DNA of 32,817 nucleotides from an uncultured Bacteroidales bacterium (GTDB lineage: Bacteria; Bacteroidota; Bacteroidia; Bacteroidales; FEN-979). A program made the translations under genes and the position numbers. The stretch covers positions 1 to 32,817 of the forward strand of contig CAIJYT010000197.1 in the NCBI GenBank assembly GCA_903824935.1, in the 5' to 3' direction. Below, piece by piece: positions 24,974-32,817 of this stretch. A model generated the notes under the pieces. That model had not been told where the DNA came from. It ran no database searches and saw only the letters and a list, made by a program, of their open reading frames with translations. Numbering within the stretch: position 1 is the first letter of the stretch; each line of letters begins with the position of its first letter.

Positions 24974-26416
24974 ATGAAGACACCTGGATGCTTTTTTAAA
25001 ACAGCAGTTTTACTGCTTTTTCTTGAGTTCGGCCTGAATTTCAGCGTTTTTGCACAATGGAGCCAGCCCGTCAACCTTTCTCCGAATGCAGTATCCGCAC
25101 TTCTGAATGAAAGCATGGGCCCCTGTATCGGAGTCAGCGGCACAACCATACATGTGGTCTGGGCCGACCGTTTCACCTCGAAAAAGGGGGCAATTTATTA
25201 TACAGCCTCAGCAGATACAGGGTTAACCTGGAGCACCCCGGTCGCTATCACCAATATTAACGGGAATGCCTGGAATCCTGCCATTGCAGTAAACGGTTCA
25301 AACATACACGTGGTTTGGAGAGAGATTGACACAATTACCCAGCACCGTTCCTCCCATTATAAACATTCAGTGGATGGAGGGAGTTCCTGGGGGGCAAATG
25401 TCCTTCTTGACACTGCCATTGCCGATTGGCCTGCCGTTACGGTTTCAGGGAATATGGTTTATGTGGCAAACGATATTGTAACGTCGGCATCCCCTTACAA
25501 CACTGAAATATTTTTCCTGAAGTCAAGTGATAACGGGACTACCTGGAGCACTCACCAGCAACTTACGTTTGCAACAGGCCGTTCAGAGGATGAAGCTATA
25601 ACGGCCCGGGGTTCCCAGGTCCATATGGCCTGGAATGACAACAGGAGCGGGCGGATGCAGATTTTTTATAAACGTTCAACCGATTACGGTGCAAGCTGGG
25701 GCCCCGATGTTGTGGTTATACCACCATATGATTATGGGACCATGGTCTCTGCCAACGGTGCAAACATTGATATACCCTGTGCAGGAGCGGTCACGGGGCA
25801 TTACCAGATACTTATGGCACAATCTTCCGACAGCGGCGTAAACTGGGGGACTCAGACGAATGTGACCAATGACACAGCTCATACTTTTTACTATCCTTAC
25901 ATGGTTCGCGACAGTAATGACATGCATATGACTTTTGTTAAATCAGGCGTCGGAGGCCAGTACCTGCATTCAGGTGACGGTGGAACCACCTGGGACAGCC
26001 AGTATAATATGGGGTTTTCAAATATCACACCGTTTATTGCATACACGGGTTGTGTATTGCATGTCATCATTCCCGACTCAGGTCATATCAATTACATTCG
26101 AAATCCAACAGGAAATTCAGGCGCACATTGTACAACTACAACAGGGGTATCCCCTCTTCCCAAAAGGGAATTGGCTGTCAGGCAATTTCCCAACCCGTTC
26201 AACATGCAAACAATGTTTGAAATTTCTTCTTCTGAAAATCCCGGGAATTTCGTCCTCGAGGTTTATGATGTATTTGGACGCAAGATCATCACATCTCTTT
26301 TCGGCAAGGACAAAACAATAATCATTGGCAGGGATAAATTACTGAGCGGAGTTTATTTCTACAGGGTAATTCAAAATGAGATGCTCATTGGCAGCGGAAA
26401 AATGCTTGCAGAATAG
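24974..26416 (+). CDS. Secreted Asp-box (BNR/sialidase-like fold) protein with T9SS type A C-terminal sorting domain
   Basis: Asp boxes such as 'SADTGLTWS', 'SVDGGSSWG', 'SSDNGTTWS', 'STDYGASWG', 'SSDSGVNWG', 'SGDGGTTWD'; C-terminus 'FPNPFNMQTMFEIS...LEVYDVFGRKI...LLSGVYFYRVIQNEMLIGSGKMLAE'. Confidence 0.85.
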   Translation: MKTPGCFFKTAVLLLFLEFGLNFSVFAQWSQPVNLSPNAVSALLNESMGPCIGVSGTTIHVVWADRFTSKKGAIYYTASADTGLTWSTPVAITNINGNAWNPAIAVNGSNIHVVWREIDTITQHRSSHYKHSVDGGSSWGANVLLDTAIADWPAVTVSGNMVYVANDIVTSASPYNTEIFFLKSSDNGTTWSTHQQLTFATGRSEDEAITARGSQVHMAWNDNRSGRMQIFYKRSTDYGASWGPDVVVIPPYDYGTMVSANGANIDIPCAGAVTGHYQILMAQSSDSGVNWGTQTNVTNDTAHTFYYPYMVRDSNDMHMTFVKSGVGGQYLHSGDGGTTWDSQYNMGFSNITPFIAYTGCVLHVIIPDSGHINYIRNPTGNSGAHCTTTTGVSPLPKRELAVRQFPNPFNMQTMFEISSSENPGNFVLEVYDVFGRKIITSLFGKDKTIIIGRDKLLSGVYFYRVIQNEMLIGSGKMLAE

Positions 26417-26465
26417 TATATATGAAACAGGTTCACTTTAAGAGACGTTAGAAATTAAGTAAAGC

Positions 26466-27143
26466 ATGAAGATAAAACCAATAATCACAGGAACGACCGG
26501 GATGGTCGGCAAAGGAGTTTTGCTGGAATGCCTCGAAAGCGATGAAGTTGAAGCAGTGCTGGTGATCAACCGGAAACCGCTCGGGATGCAGCATCCCAAA
26601 CTAAAAGAGATCGTGCATACTGATTTCTTCGATCTTTCGTCTATTGCCGAGGAAATGAAAGGATATGACAGTTGCTTCTTCTGCCTGGGAGTTTCCTCTG
26701 CAGGGATGCCCGAGAAAAAATACACCCGCCTCACCTATGATCTTACCTTTGCTTTTGCTAAGACCTTTATTGAGCAAAACCCCGGGTCGGTTTTCTGTTA
26801 TGTTTCGGGGACCGGCACGGATTCAACTGAAAAAGGCAGGGTCATGTGGGCAAGGGTCAAAGGCCGCACCGAGAATGCCTTGCTGGCAATGCATTTCAAA
26901 GCCGCCTATATGTTCAGGCCGGGTTTTATTGAACCAATGAAAGGAATAACATCAAGCACACGCCTTTACCGGAACCTGTATATCGTCTTACGGCCATTCT
27001 TCCCTGTCTTCAGGGCTATGCCCAAATTTGCCACGGACACCGTCCGTGTCGGGAAAGCGATGATAGGTGTGGCCGTCAGGGGTTATAACAAGAAACACCT
27101 TGAATGTCAGGATATCAACAACCTTGCAAAAAAAACCATATGA
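26466..27143 (+). CDS. NAD(P)-binding Rossmann / NAD-dependent epimerase-dehydratase family protein (HTATIP2-like)
   Basis: Gly-rich start 'ITGTTGMVGKGVLLECLESDEVEAVLVINRKPLG', 'DSCFFCLGVSSAG', 'YVSGTGTDSTEKGRVMWARVKGRTENAL'. Confidence 0.85.
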   Translation: MKIKPIITGTTGMVGKGVLLECLESDEVEAVLVINRKPLGMQHPKLKEIVHTDFFDLSSIAEEMKGYDSCFFCLGVSSAGMPEKKYTRLTYDLTFAFAKTFIEQNPGSVFCYVSGTGTDSTEKGRVMWARVKGRTENALLAMHFKAAYMFRPGFIEPMKGITSSTRLYRNLYIVLRPFFPVFRAMPKFATDTVRVGKAMIGVAVRGYNKKHLECQDINNLAKKTI

Positions 27144-27433
27144 ACAAAAAGTATTTCTTCGGGTTACTGGGACTTGCAGTCCTGGCAGTCGTACTCCTGA
27201 GCGGTTGCGCTCATCGTGAAATAGTGACACAATGCCTGCAGGGTCACACCTATGGCTTCTGGGGCGGGCTATGGCATGGACTGATCTCCCCTTTCGATCT
27301 GATCGGCATGCTCATTTATAATGATGTGACGGTTTTCGCACAGAACAATAACGGGGCCTGGTATGCCTTTGGCTTCATCCTCGGCAGCGGGGGCTGGGGG
27401 ATGCTGGGAGGCAACAGAATGGGAAGAAAGTAG
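27140..27433 (+). CDS. Small lipoprotein of unknown function
   Basis: MNKKYFFGLLGLAVLAVVLLSGCAHREIV lipobox; ATGA overlap with the upstream gene. Confidence 0.7.
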   Translation: MNKKYFFGLLGLAVLAVVLLSGCAHREIVTQCLQGHTYGFWGGLWHGLISPFDLIGMLIYNDVTVFAQNNNGAWYAFGFILGSGGWGMLGGNRMGRK

Positions 27434-27454
27434 GTTCCGGCAGGTTCAATCCCT

Positions 27455-28195
27455 ATGAAAATCCTTGACCAGATAAAACTGGAACGGATCATTGAACATC
27501 ATCTGTTTCCATTATCAGATTTTATTTATGGTTTTGCCGACCTGAGGGGATTGCTTGGAGAGGAATTCATCAATTACCCTGTCGGCATCTCAATAGGAAA
27601 AAAGCTTAATGAAAGGATACTGGATTCAATTGAAATCGGGCCCACTCAAGAATATTATGAGCATTACCGTGCAATGAATCTCTGCCTTCAGAAGATCACT
27701 GCAGGGATATGCTCGGATCTCAGGGAACAAGGGATTTCCTGTACAGAGGTCTCCCCTACTGTTGTTATGACCAGTGAGGAGTTTAGTCCTTATGCCAAAG
27801 ATCTGAGGTATAAATTTTCACATAAGATGACAGGGACCAGGGCCGGGCTTGGATGGATTGGAAAAACCGACCTGTTTGTTTCAAAAGTGTTCGGCCCCAG
27901 GCTGAGGCTTGTCAGCATTCTCCTTGAAGACATGGTGCCGGATACAGGAAAGCCCATAATTAAAAGCCGCTGCGGCAATTGTGAAATATGTGTTGTAAAA
28001 TGCCCGGTAAATGCCTCAAACGGATTGCCCTGGGACATACATACCGACCGTGACGTTTTCTTTGATGCACATAAATGCCGGGAACAATGCGGCAAATTCG
28101 GACTGGACCTGTTTCAAAACGAAACCAGGATCTGCGGCATCTGCGTTTCGGTTTGCCCTCTTGGAAAATCCAAAGAAGCAATCCCTGTTCAATAA
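27455..28195 (+). CDS. Short QueG-like 4Fe-4S double-cluster protein
   Basis: 'GTRAGLGWIGKTDLFVSKVFGPRLRLVSILLE', cysteine motifs 'CGNCEICVVKCPVNA' and 'CGICVSVCPLGKSK'. Confidence 0.8.
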   Translation: MKILDQIKLERIIEHHLFPLSDFIYGFADLRGLLGEEFINYPVGISIGKKLNERILDSIEIGPTQEYYEHYRAMNLCLQKITAGICSDLREQGISCTEVSPTVVMTSEEFSPYAKDLRYKFSHKMTGTRAGLGWIGKTDLFVSKVFGPRLRLVSILLEDMVPDTGKPIIKSRCGNCEICVVKCPVNASNGLPWDIHTDRDVFFDAHKCREQCGKFGLDLFQNETRICGICVSVCPLGKSKEAIPVQ

Positions 28196-28300
28196 ACCGA
28201 ACATACAAGATAAGTTACCGGGGGTATAAAGATTCACCTATGCAGTCCTTGGTTTGTTTTAAAATTATATCTTTACTTTGTAAACGACAAAACAATTAAA

Positions 28301-28987
28301 ATGAAAAAGATAACCGTGATAGTTGTAATCATTACCGCTTTAGTAATGACAATCCCCGGGCTTGCCCGCACGGGAGGGGGTAAATTCGAAGGGATAATTT
28401 ACTACAGCATCTCTTACCCTAATAGCAACCTCCCGGAGGAAAAACTTGCCATAATGCCGAAAAGCGCTACTCTTTATGTAAAAGGCACATCGACCCGGAA
28501 TGAGACCATGACTCCTATGGGGAACGTGGTAGTGGTTAACAATATTGATAAAAAGTTTTCGGCAACCCTCCTGAATATGATGGGTAAAAAGATGGCTATC
28601 AAAAAATCCATGGATGAGATCAGCAAGGAGATCAGCAACCAGACGAAACCAGGCATCAAACTCACTGATGAGACCAGGGAGATTGCAGGCTATAAGTGTA
28701 AAAAAGCAATTCTTACCGTAAGTGCGAACGGAAGCCAGACTAATTACGAGATCTGGTACTCTGACGAATTAGGAGGTAAAGAGACGAATTTCGGGAACCC
28801 GATTTACCAGGATATCGAGGGGATGCTGATGGAATTTTCTTTAAGGGAAAGGTCCGTCAGTATGAAGTACACCGTTACCAAAGTCGAATCCAAAACTCTT
28901 GCTGACACATATTTTGAGATCCCCGCCGATTACCAGCTAACAACAGAAGCTGAGCTGAGATCCATGTTCGGCGGCGGGGGGAATTAA
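28301..28987 (+). CDS. Secreted DUF4412-like protein
   Basis: Signal peptide; 'FEGIIYYSISYP', 'ATLYVKGTSTRNETMTPMGNVVVVNNIDKK', 'DTYFEIPADYQ'. Confidence 0.6.
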   Translation: MKKITVIVVIITALVMTIPGLARTGGGKFEGIIYYSISYPNSNLPEEKLAIMPKSATLYVKGTSTRNETMTPMGNVVVVNNIDKKFSATLLNMMGKKMAIKKSMDEISKEISNQTKPGIKLTDETREIAGYKCKKAILTVSANGSQTNYEIWYSDELGGKETNFGNPIYQDIEGMLMEFSLRERSVSMKYTVTKVESKTLADTYFEIPADYQLTTEAELRSMFGGGGN

Positions 28988-29011
28988 ACAGGCTGTAAAC
29001 TATTCAGGCAA

Positions 29012-30850
29012 ATGCTGAATCTGCGGCATATTATTATATGTTTTCTGATCTTCTGCCACTTTGCTGCTATTTCCCAGCAGGCATACAAGGGTACAGTATT
29101 TGACGTCAAGACCAGGGAGAATGTTCCCTATGCAACCATAAAGCTTGCAGGCAAAGAAGGGGGCATGATCGCAAATGAGGATGGCCGGTATTACCTTCCA
29201 TCCAATGTTTTCCTGAAATCAGATACAGTAGTAGTTTCCTGTGTAGGTTATAAAACCAGGAAGATCGCGGTGCGTGTATTAAAGGATTCTGCCAACATCG
29301 GCCTCTACCCCATGATTTATGACCTGAAGGAAGTCAGTGTACTTGCCAAAGGGCAGACCGATTATCTGTACCACCTGTTCTATGATGCATGTCAGAAATA
29401 CCGCAAAGCTGACGACAAGCAGTTCACCAAGGCCTACTTCTCTTTTATGAGTGAATGCAACAGGGAACCCCTTGAGATCATTGAATCATACTGCAATGCA
29501 GTTGTCTCATGCGGGAACGGGATAAGCATACTGAACCCGAAGAACGGCAGGATCGGGCTTACCCTCAGAAATTTCTGGAGCCTAAACACCACCGATATCA
29601 TCAGGCACCTGCTGCCTTTCACTCCCGGCGGGCATTTTACAGTGCCTCTTTCTGCAGGCAACCTTAGCTACCATCACCTTAAACGACTCTACAACATTTT
29701 CCTTGTAAAGCATTCTTCGGAAGGAAAGATAAATCATTTTATCCTCAGGATGATCCCAAAATCCGACAGTATCAGCCTTTTTGAAAGCATAGTCTACCTT
29801 AATGAAAATGATTATACCATCGACAGGATGGATTATTCTGTCAATAACGTGGACTTTTACTACCTGCGGGCCCAGGTCCACGGCGACAGGGTCGATTCGG
29901 CAAACATGGCATGGTCTGTAACGTTTGACAATTCCGACAAAGAACATCCGCAAACATCAAGAATATCAATGGATTACTCATTAAAGTATGTCGAAAAGGA
30001 CACCGGCAAGGTCACTGATCTTTCGGCAAATGCAGAGCTGATCTTTTATGATTTCAATAAACCATACCTGAACACCCTTGGCTACCTGGGTGATCAGCCA
30101 AACGACTACCAGAGGATCATGAGCATTCCTTATGATTCGGTTTTCTGGATATACCCGGGCGTAACTCCTGAGAGTAAAAAGCAGACTGCATTTAAAAGCT
30201 TTTTCCGGACCAACGGCGTGCTTCTCAATTACAGCCCCGGGCTGAACAAGTTTGTGCGCTCGGCCTATATTCCATGGACCTCCGACCGTAACCTCGAACT
30301 CTACGAGATCGGAGGACCGCCAACAGGGTCTAAGACTATTTACATCCCAACGGTGGCGGGCCGTTCAGAAACACGGAAGAGTTCGCAGATAGTTGGTATC
30401 ATCCTGATCAACCCGGTTGAGATCAACGACAGCCTGCATATCAGCTCGGCAACAATGGTCAATGCCAGGTCTTCCACTTTTAATGAACGTCCTTCGAACC
30501 GGGGTACTGCTTTTGTTAACCTGATCTTCGACATGTATGAACTAAAAAAACGTGAGATTGTAAACCGTTTCCATAGCATGAAATACGGATCCCAGACTTC
30601 CTGGAATGACTTCAAGGAAAATTACGAAAAGGAAATGGGCAGTCTTCAGGACAGCATACAGTTGTTATACCGTGAAAGCTGGGATGGCACCAATGTAGAA
30701 ATGATCAAAACATGGTATGACCAGATTTCACCGAAACTCGGAATACAGAGAACTGCACTGATCCAGAGAATGATAACTGAAGGTCAGGAGAAGAACAAAC
30801 GTAAAAAAAAGAAAATCTCAGATAATGGTCAATCCAATCCTCAGGATTGA
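29012..30850 (+). CDS. Secreted carboxypeptidase-like regulatory domain-containing protein
   Basis: Signal peptide (MLNLRHIIICFLIFCHFAAISQQ) and CarboxypepD_reg-like repeat 'YKGTVFDVKTRENVPYATIKLAGKEGGMIANEDGRYYLPSN...VVVSCVGYKTRKI'. Confidence 0.8.
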   Translation: MLNLRHIIICFLIFCHFAAISQQAYKGTVFDVKTRENVPYATIKLAGKEGGMIANEDGRYYLPSNVFLKSDTVVVSCVGYKTRKIAVRVLKDSANIGLYPMIYDLKEVSVLAKGQTDYLYHLFYDACQKYRKADDKQFTKAYFSFMSECNREPLEIIESYCNAVVSCGNGISILNPKNGRIGLTLRNFWSLNTTDIIRHLLPFTPGGHFTVPLSAGNLSYHHLKRLYNIFLVKHSSEGKINHFILRMIPKSDSISLFESIVYLNENDYTIDRMDYSVNNVDFYYLRAQVHGDRVDSANMAWSVTFDNSDKEHPQTSRISMDYSLKYVEKDTGKVTDLSANAELIFYDFNKPYLNTLGYLGDQPNDYQRIMSIPYDSVFWIYPGVTPESKKQTAFKSFFRTNGVLLNYSPGLNKFVRSAYIPWTSDRNLELYEIGGPPTGSKTIYIPTVAGRSETRKSSQIVGIILINPVEINDSLHISSATMVNARSSTFNERPSNRGTAFVNLIFDMYELKKREIVNRFHSMKYGSQTSWNDFKENYEKEMGSLQDSIQLLYRESWDGTNVEMIKTWYDQISPKLGIQRTALIQRMITEGQEKNKRKKKKISDNGQSNPQD

Positions 30851-32623
30851 TCAGATACGGCTGCGTGATGCAATGATTTCGGCCTGCTGTATGGCGCTCA
30901 ACAGAGTCTCAGGAGTGAAGGGTTTACTTACGTATCCATCCATCCCTGCAGCAAGGTACAGCTCCTTATCGCCTTTCATTGCATTCGCCGTCAGTGCGAT
31001 CACAGGTATATGGTTCCTGGTAATGGCTTCTTTTCGCCTGATTGCTTTTGCCACCTCGTAGCCGTCCATTACAGGCATCTGAATATCGAGTATGACGATA
31101 TCGTAACAGTTCTCGTCATATTTCTCAAGGGCAAGCTGCCCGTTATCAACCAGATCAACTTCAAAACCTATCCGCTTGAGCTGGAAGCTCACTATCTTCT
31201 GGTTGATCAGGTTATCCTCAGCCACAAGGACCCTCTTCCCTGTATAAAGTTTAAATTCTGCCTCCCCTGTCTTTTCCTTCGGCTGGATTTTGATCCCCGT
31301 CAGGTCAAACGGGAGAGTGAACCAAAAGGTTGAACCCTTGCCCTTTTCGCTTTCAACACCAATCTCTCCGCTCAGCAGGTCGGTGAGTTTCTTGCAGATC
31401 GAAAGCCCAAGTCCTGATCCGACAATCAGCTTCGACTTGTTCTGCTTTACCCTTGAAAAGACTTTGAATAAAGATTCTTTTGCTTCTTGCGGAATGCCGA
31501 TCCCTGTATCAATCACTTCGAACCTCAGCATGATACGGTCAACCGTGCTTTTCAAGAGATGAATATGGATCTCTATCCCTCCTTTTTCGGTGAATTTTAC
31601 TGCATTGCCGGCAAGGTTGATAATAATCTGCCTGAGCCTCTGGGAATCTCCTATCAGATGTTTGGGGACGTCTTCGCTGATCAGAACTGAAAAATCCAGG
31701 AATTTTTCCCTGGCTTTCATGTTCAGCATCTGGAATACATCCTCCAGCACACGGTCAAGAATGAAAGGATGAAAATCCAGTTCCAGCTTCCCTGCTTCAA
31801 TTGCCGAAAAATCAAGCAGGTCATTTACCAGTACCAGCAGGTTCTCGGCCGAAGAAACAATGCCCTTTAACAGGTCTGCCTGGGACTCATCAAGTGGCGT
31901 ATTTTTAAGAATCTCCGAAAGTCCCAGGATCCCGTTCATAGGTGTGCGGAATTCATGCGATATGCTGGCAATGAATTCATTTTTCGCCATAGTGCCAGCC
32001 TCGGCAAGTTCCTTGGCACGCTTCAGTTCCGACTCATAATGCTTTCTCTCAGTAATATCCCAGGAGATACCTATCAGTCCTATGATGTGCCCGGCCGGGT
32101 TCCGTATCGGGGCAAGGTTGGTATTCACCCAACGGGTCTGGCCATTGAATTCAATTTCCTCTTCAATATTGTAATTTTCCTTCCCTAAGGAGATTACTTT
32201 CTGCTCTGTTTCAAGGTATCCTGTGCTTTTGTAATGGGGAAATATCTCTAAAAGGCTTCTCCCCGTGATCTTGTCAACCGGCAGACCTGTGAGTTCTGCA
32301 TAGGATTGGTTGACCAGGATGTAATTAAGATTTACATCCTTGAAATAAACATATGCAGGGATTGTGATGAGAATCGTAGAGAGCTCCTCGGCACGTATCT
32401 TAAGGTTGTCGGAGACCTTTTTCAGGTCTGCTGAAGTCCGTGTAAGCAGGGATGAGAGGATGTTTTTTTCTTTATTTGAACGTTCATATTTAAAATTCAG
32501 TTTTTCAAAGTCGGAATCGACCCTTGTCAATTCTTCAAGTATCCTGTCTCGAGCGGCCAGGAATTCTTCAGGATTCCTGAGATTACGCAATTCGTCTATG
32601 ATGTACTGAAGATTCTTCGGCAT
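30851..32623 (-). CDS. PAS-domain hybrid sensor histidine kinase (PAS-HisKA-HATPase-REC)
   Basis: PAS segment 'YVYFKDVNLNYILVNQSYAELTGLP', H-box 'ASISHEFRTPMNGILG', HATPase N/G boxes 'NLAGNAVKFTEKGGIEI', 'DTGIGIP', 'GSGLGLSICKKL'; REC 'YDIVILDIQMPVMDGYEVA'. Confidence 0.95.
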   Translation of the reverse strand: MPKNLQYIIDELRNLRNPEEFLAARDRILEELTRVDSDFEKLNFKYERSNKEKNILSSLLTRTSADLKKVSDNLKIRAEELSTILITIPAYVYFKDVNLNYILVNQSYAELTGLPVDKITGRSLLEIFPHYKSTGYLETEQKVISLGKENYNIEEEIEFNGQTRWVNTNLAPIRNPAGHIIGLIGISWDITERKHYESELKRAKELAEAGTMAKNEFIASISHEFRTPMNGILGLSEILKNTPLDESQADLLKGIVSSAENLLVLVNDLLDFSAIEAGKLELDFHPFILDRVLEDVFQMLNMKAREKFLDFSVLISEDVPKHLIGDSQRLRQIIINLAGNAVKFTEKGGIEIHIHLLKSTVDRIMLRFEVIDTGIGIPQEAKESLFKVFSRVKQNKSKLIVGSGLGLSICKKLTDLLSGEIGVESEKGKGSTFWFTLPFDLTGIKIQPKEKTGEAEFKLYTGKRVLVAEDNLINQKIVSFQLKRIGFEVDLVDNGQLALEKYDENCYDIVILDIQMPVMDGYEVAKAIRRKEAITRNHIPVIALTANAMKGDKELYLAAGMDGYVSKPFTPETLLSAIQQAEIIASRSRI

Positions 32624-32624
32624 C

Positions 32625-32817
32625 TCATTTCTGCTTTATGGAGACCAGTGTAAAGGTCTGGTTGTAAAAATCACATGAAGCCTTGTAATTATTTCCTATC
32701 TCTCCATAGGTAAAGAAACCGATCAGTGGCTTGGACCATTTTTCCCATACTTCATCGATTTCCTCCGAGATCGTGGGCCCCAGGGCATTATGCCTGGCCA
32801 TGCAGGAGAAAAGTATC
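32625..32817 (-). CDS. FIST-domain protein, C-terminal fragment (5' end outside the window)
   Basis: Minus-strand translation '...ILFSCMARHNALGPTISEEIDEVWEKWSKPLIGFFTYGEIGNNYKASCDFYNQTFTLVSIKQK*' matches the FIST_C ending pattern (FSC..R, GFFTYGEIG, FYNQT). Not in the ORF track because it runs off the window edge. Confidence 0.75.
   Translation of the reverse strand, partial: ILFSCMARHNALGPTISEEIDEVWEKWSKPLIGFFTYGEIGNNYKASCDFYNQTFTLVSIKQK

Noticed and set aside
28268-28280. TATCTTTACTTTG upstream of the DUF4412-like gene as a promoter
   Set aside because: Neither possible register gives an exact TAnnTTTG with good TTG spacing; left unannotated.
1-32817. Possibility of CRISPR array, tRNA/rRNA, integron, prophage or transposon
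   Set aside because: No spaced direct repeats, cloverleaf-type sequences, terminal inverted repeats, or integrase, transposase or phage structural genes were recognised.

Overview
Chromosomal window that looks like Bacteroidota: TAnnTTTG-type promoters, a T9SS C-terminal sorting domain, many lipoproteins and secreted proteins. It is almost entirely protein-coding. I saw no rRNA, tRNA, CRISPR array, phage or transposase genes. In order, it encodes: a SUMF1(FGE-sulfatase-like)-OmpA fusion; a clan-D alpha-galactosidase-like hydrolase; an Rh-type ammonium transporter divergent from an M13 metallopeptidase, with a perfect TTGTTAA-N4-TTAACAA dyad between them; a lone receiver-domain protein; an exported PLP enzyme plus an exported RidA; a 7-repeat SBBP beta-propeller; a lipoprotein and class 3 lipase; a zinc alcohol dehydrogenase; a GH53 galactanase followed by a flavin reductase-rubredoxin fusion, rubrerythrin and a GH47 (EDEM-like) mannosidase; a compact TetR / LolA-like / two FtsX-type permeases / LolD-like ATPase / beta-barrel operon with a recognisable promoter and TetR-type operator; a T9SS-secreted Asp-box protein; an NAD(P)-binding epimerase-like protein; a short QueG-like ferredoxin protein; DUF4412 and carboxypeptidase-regulatory-like proteins; and a PAS hybrid histidine kinase behind a truncated FIST-domain gene. 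The best candidates for an under-described system are the self-regulated trans-envelope ABC/LolA-like operon (19099-24944), the Rex-like operator between the Rh transporter and the M13 peptidase, and the exported PLP-enzyme/RidA pair. All calls come from reading the sequence; no searches were run.
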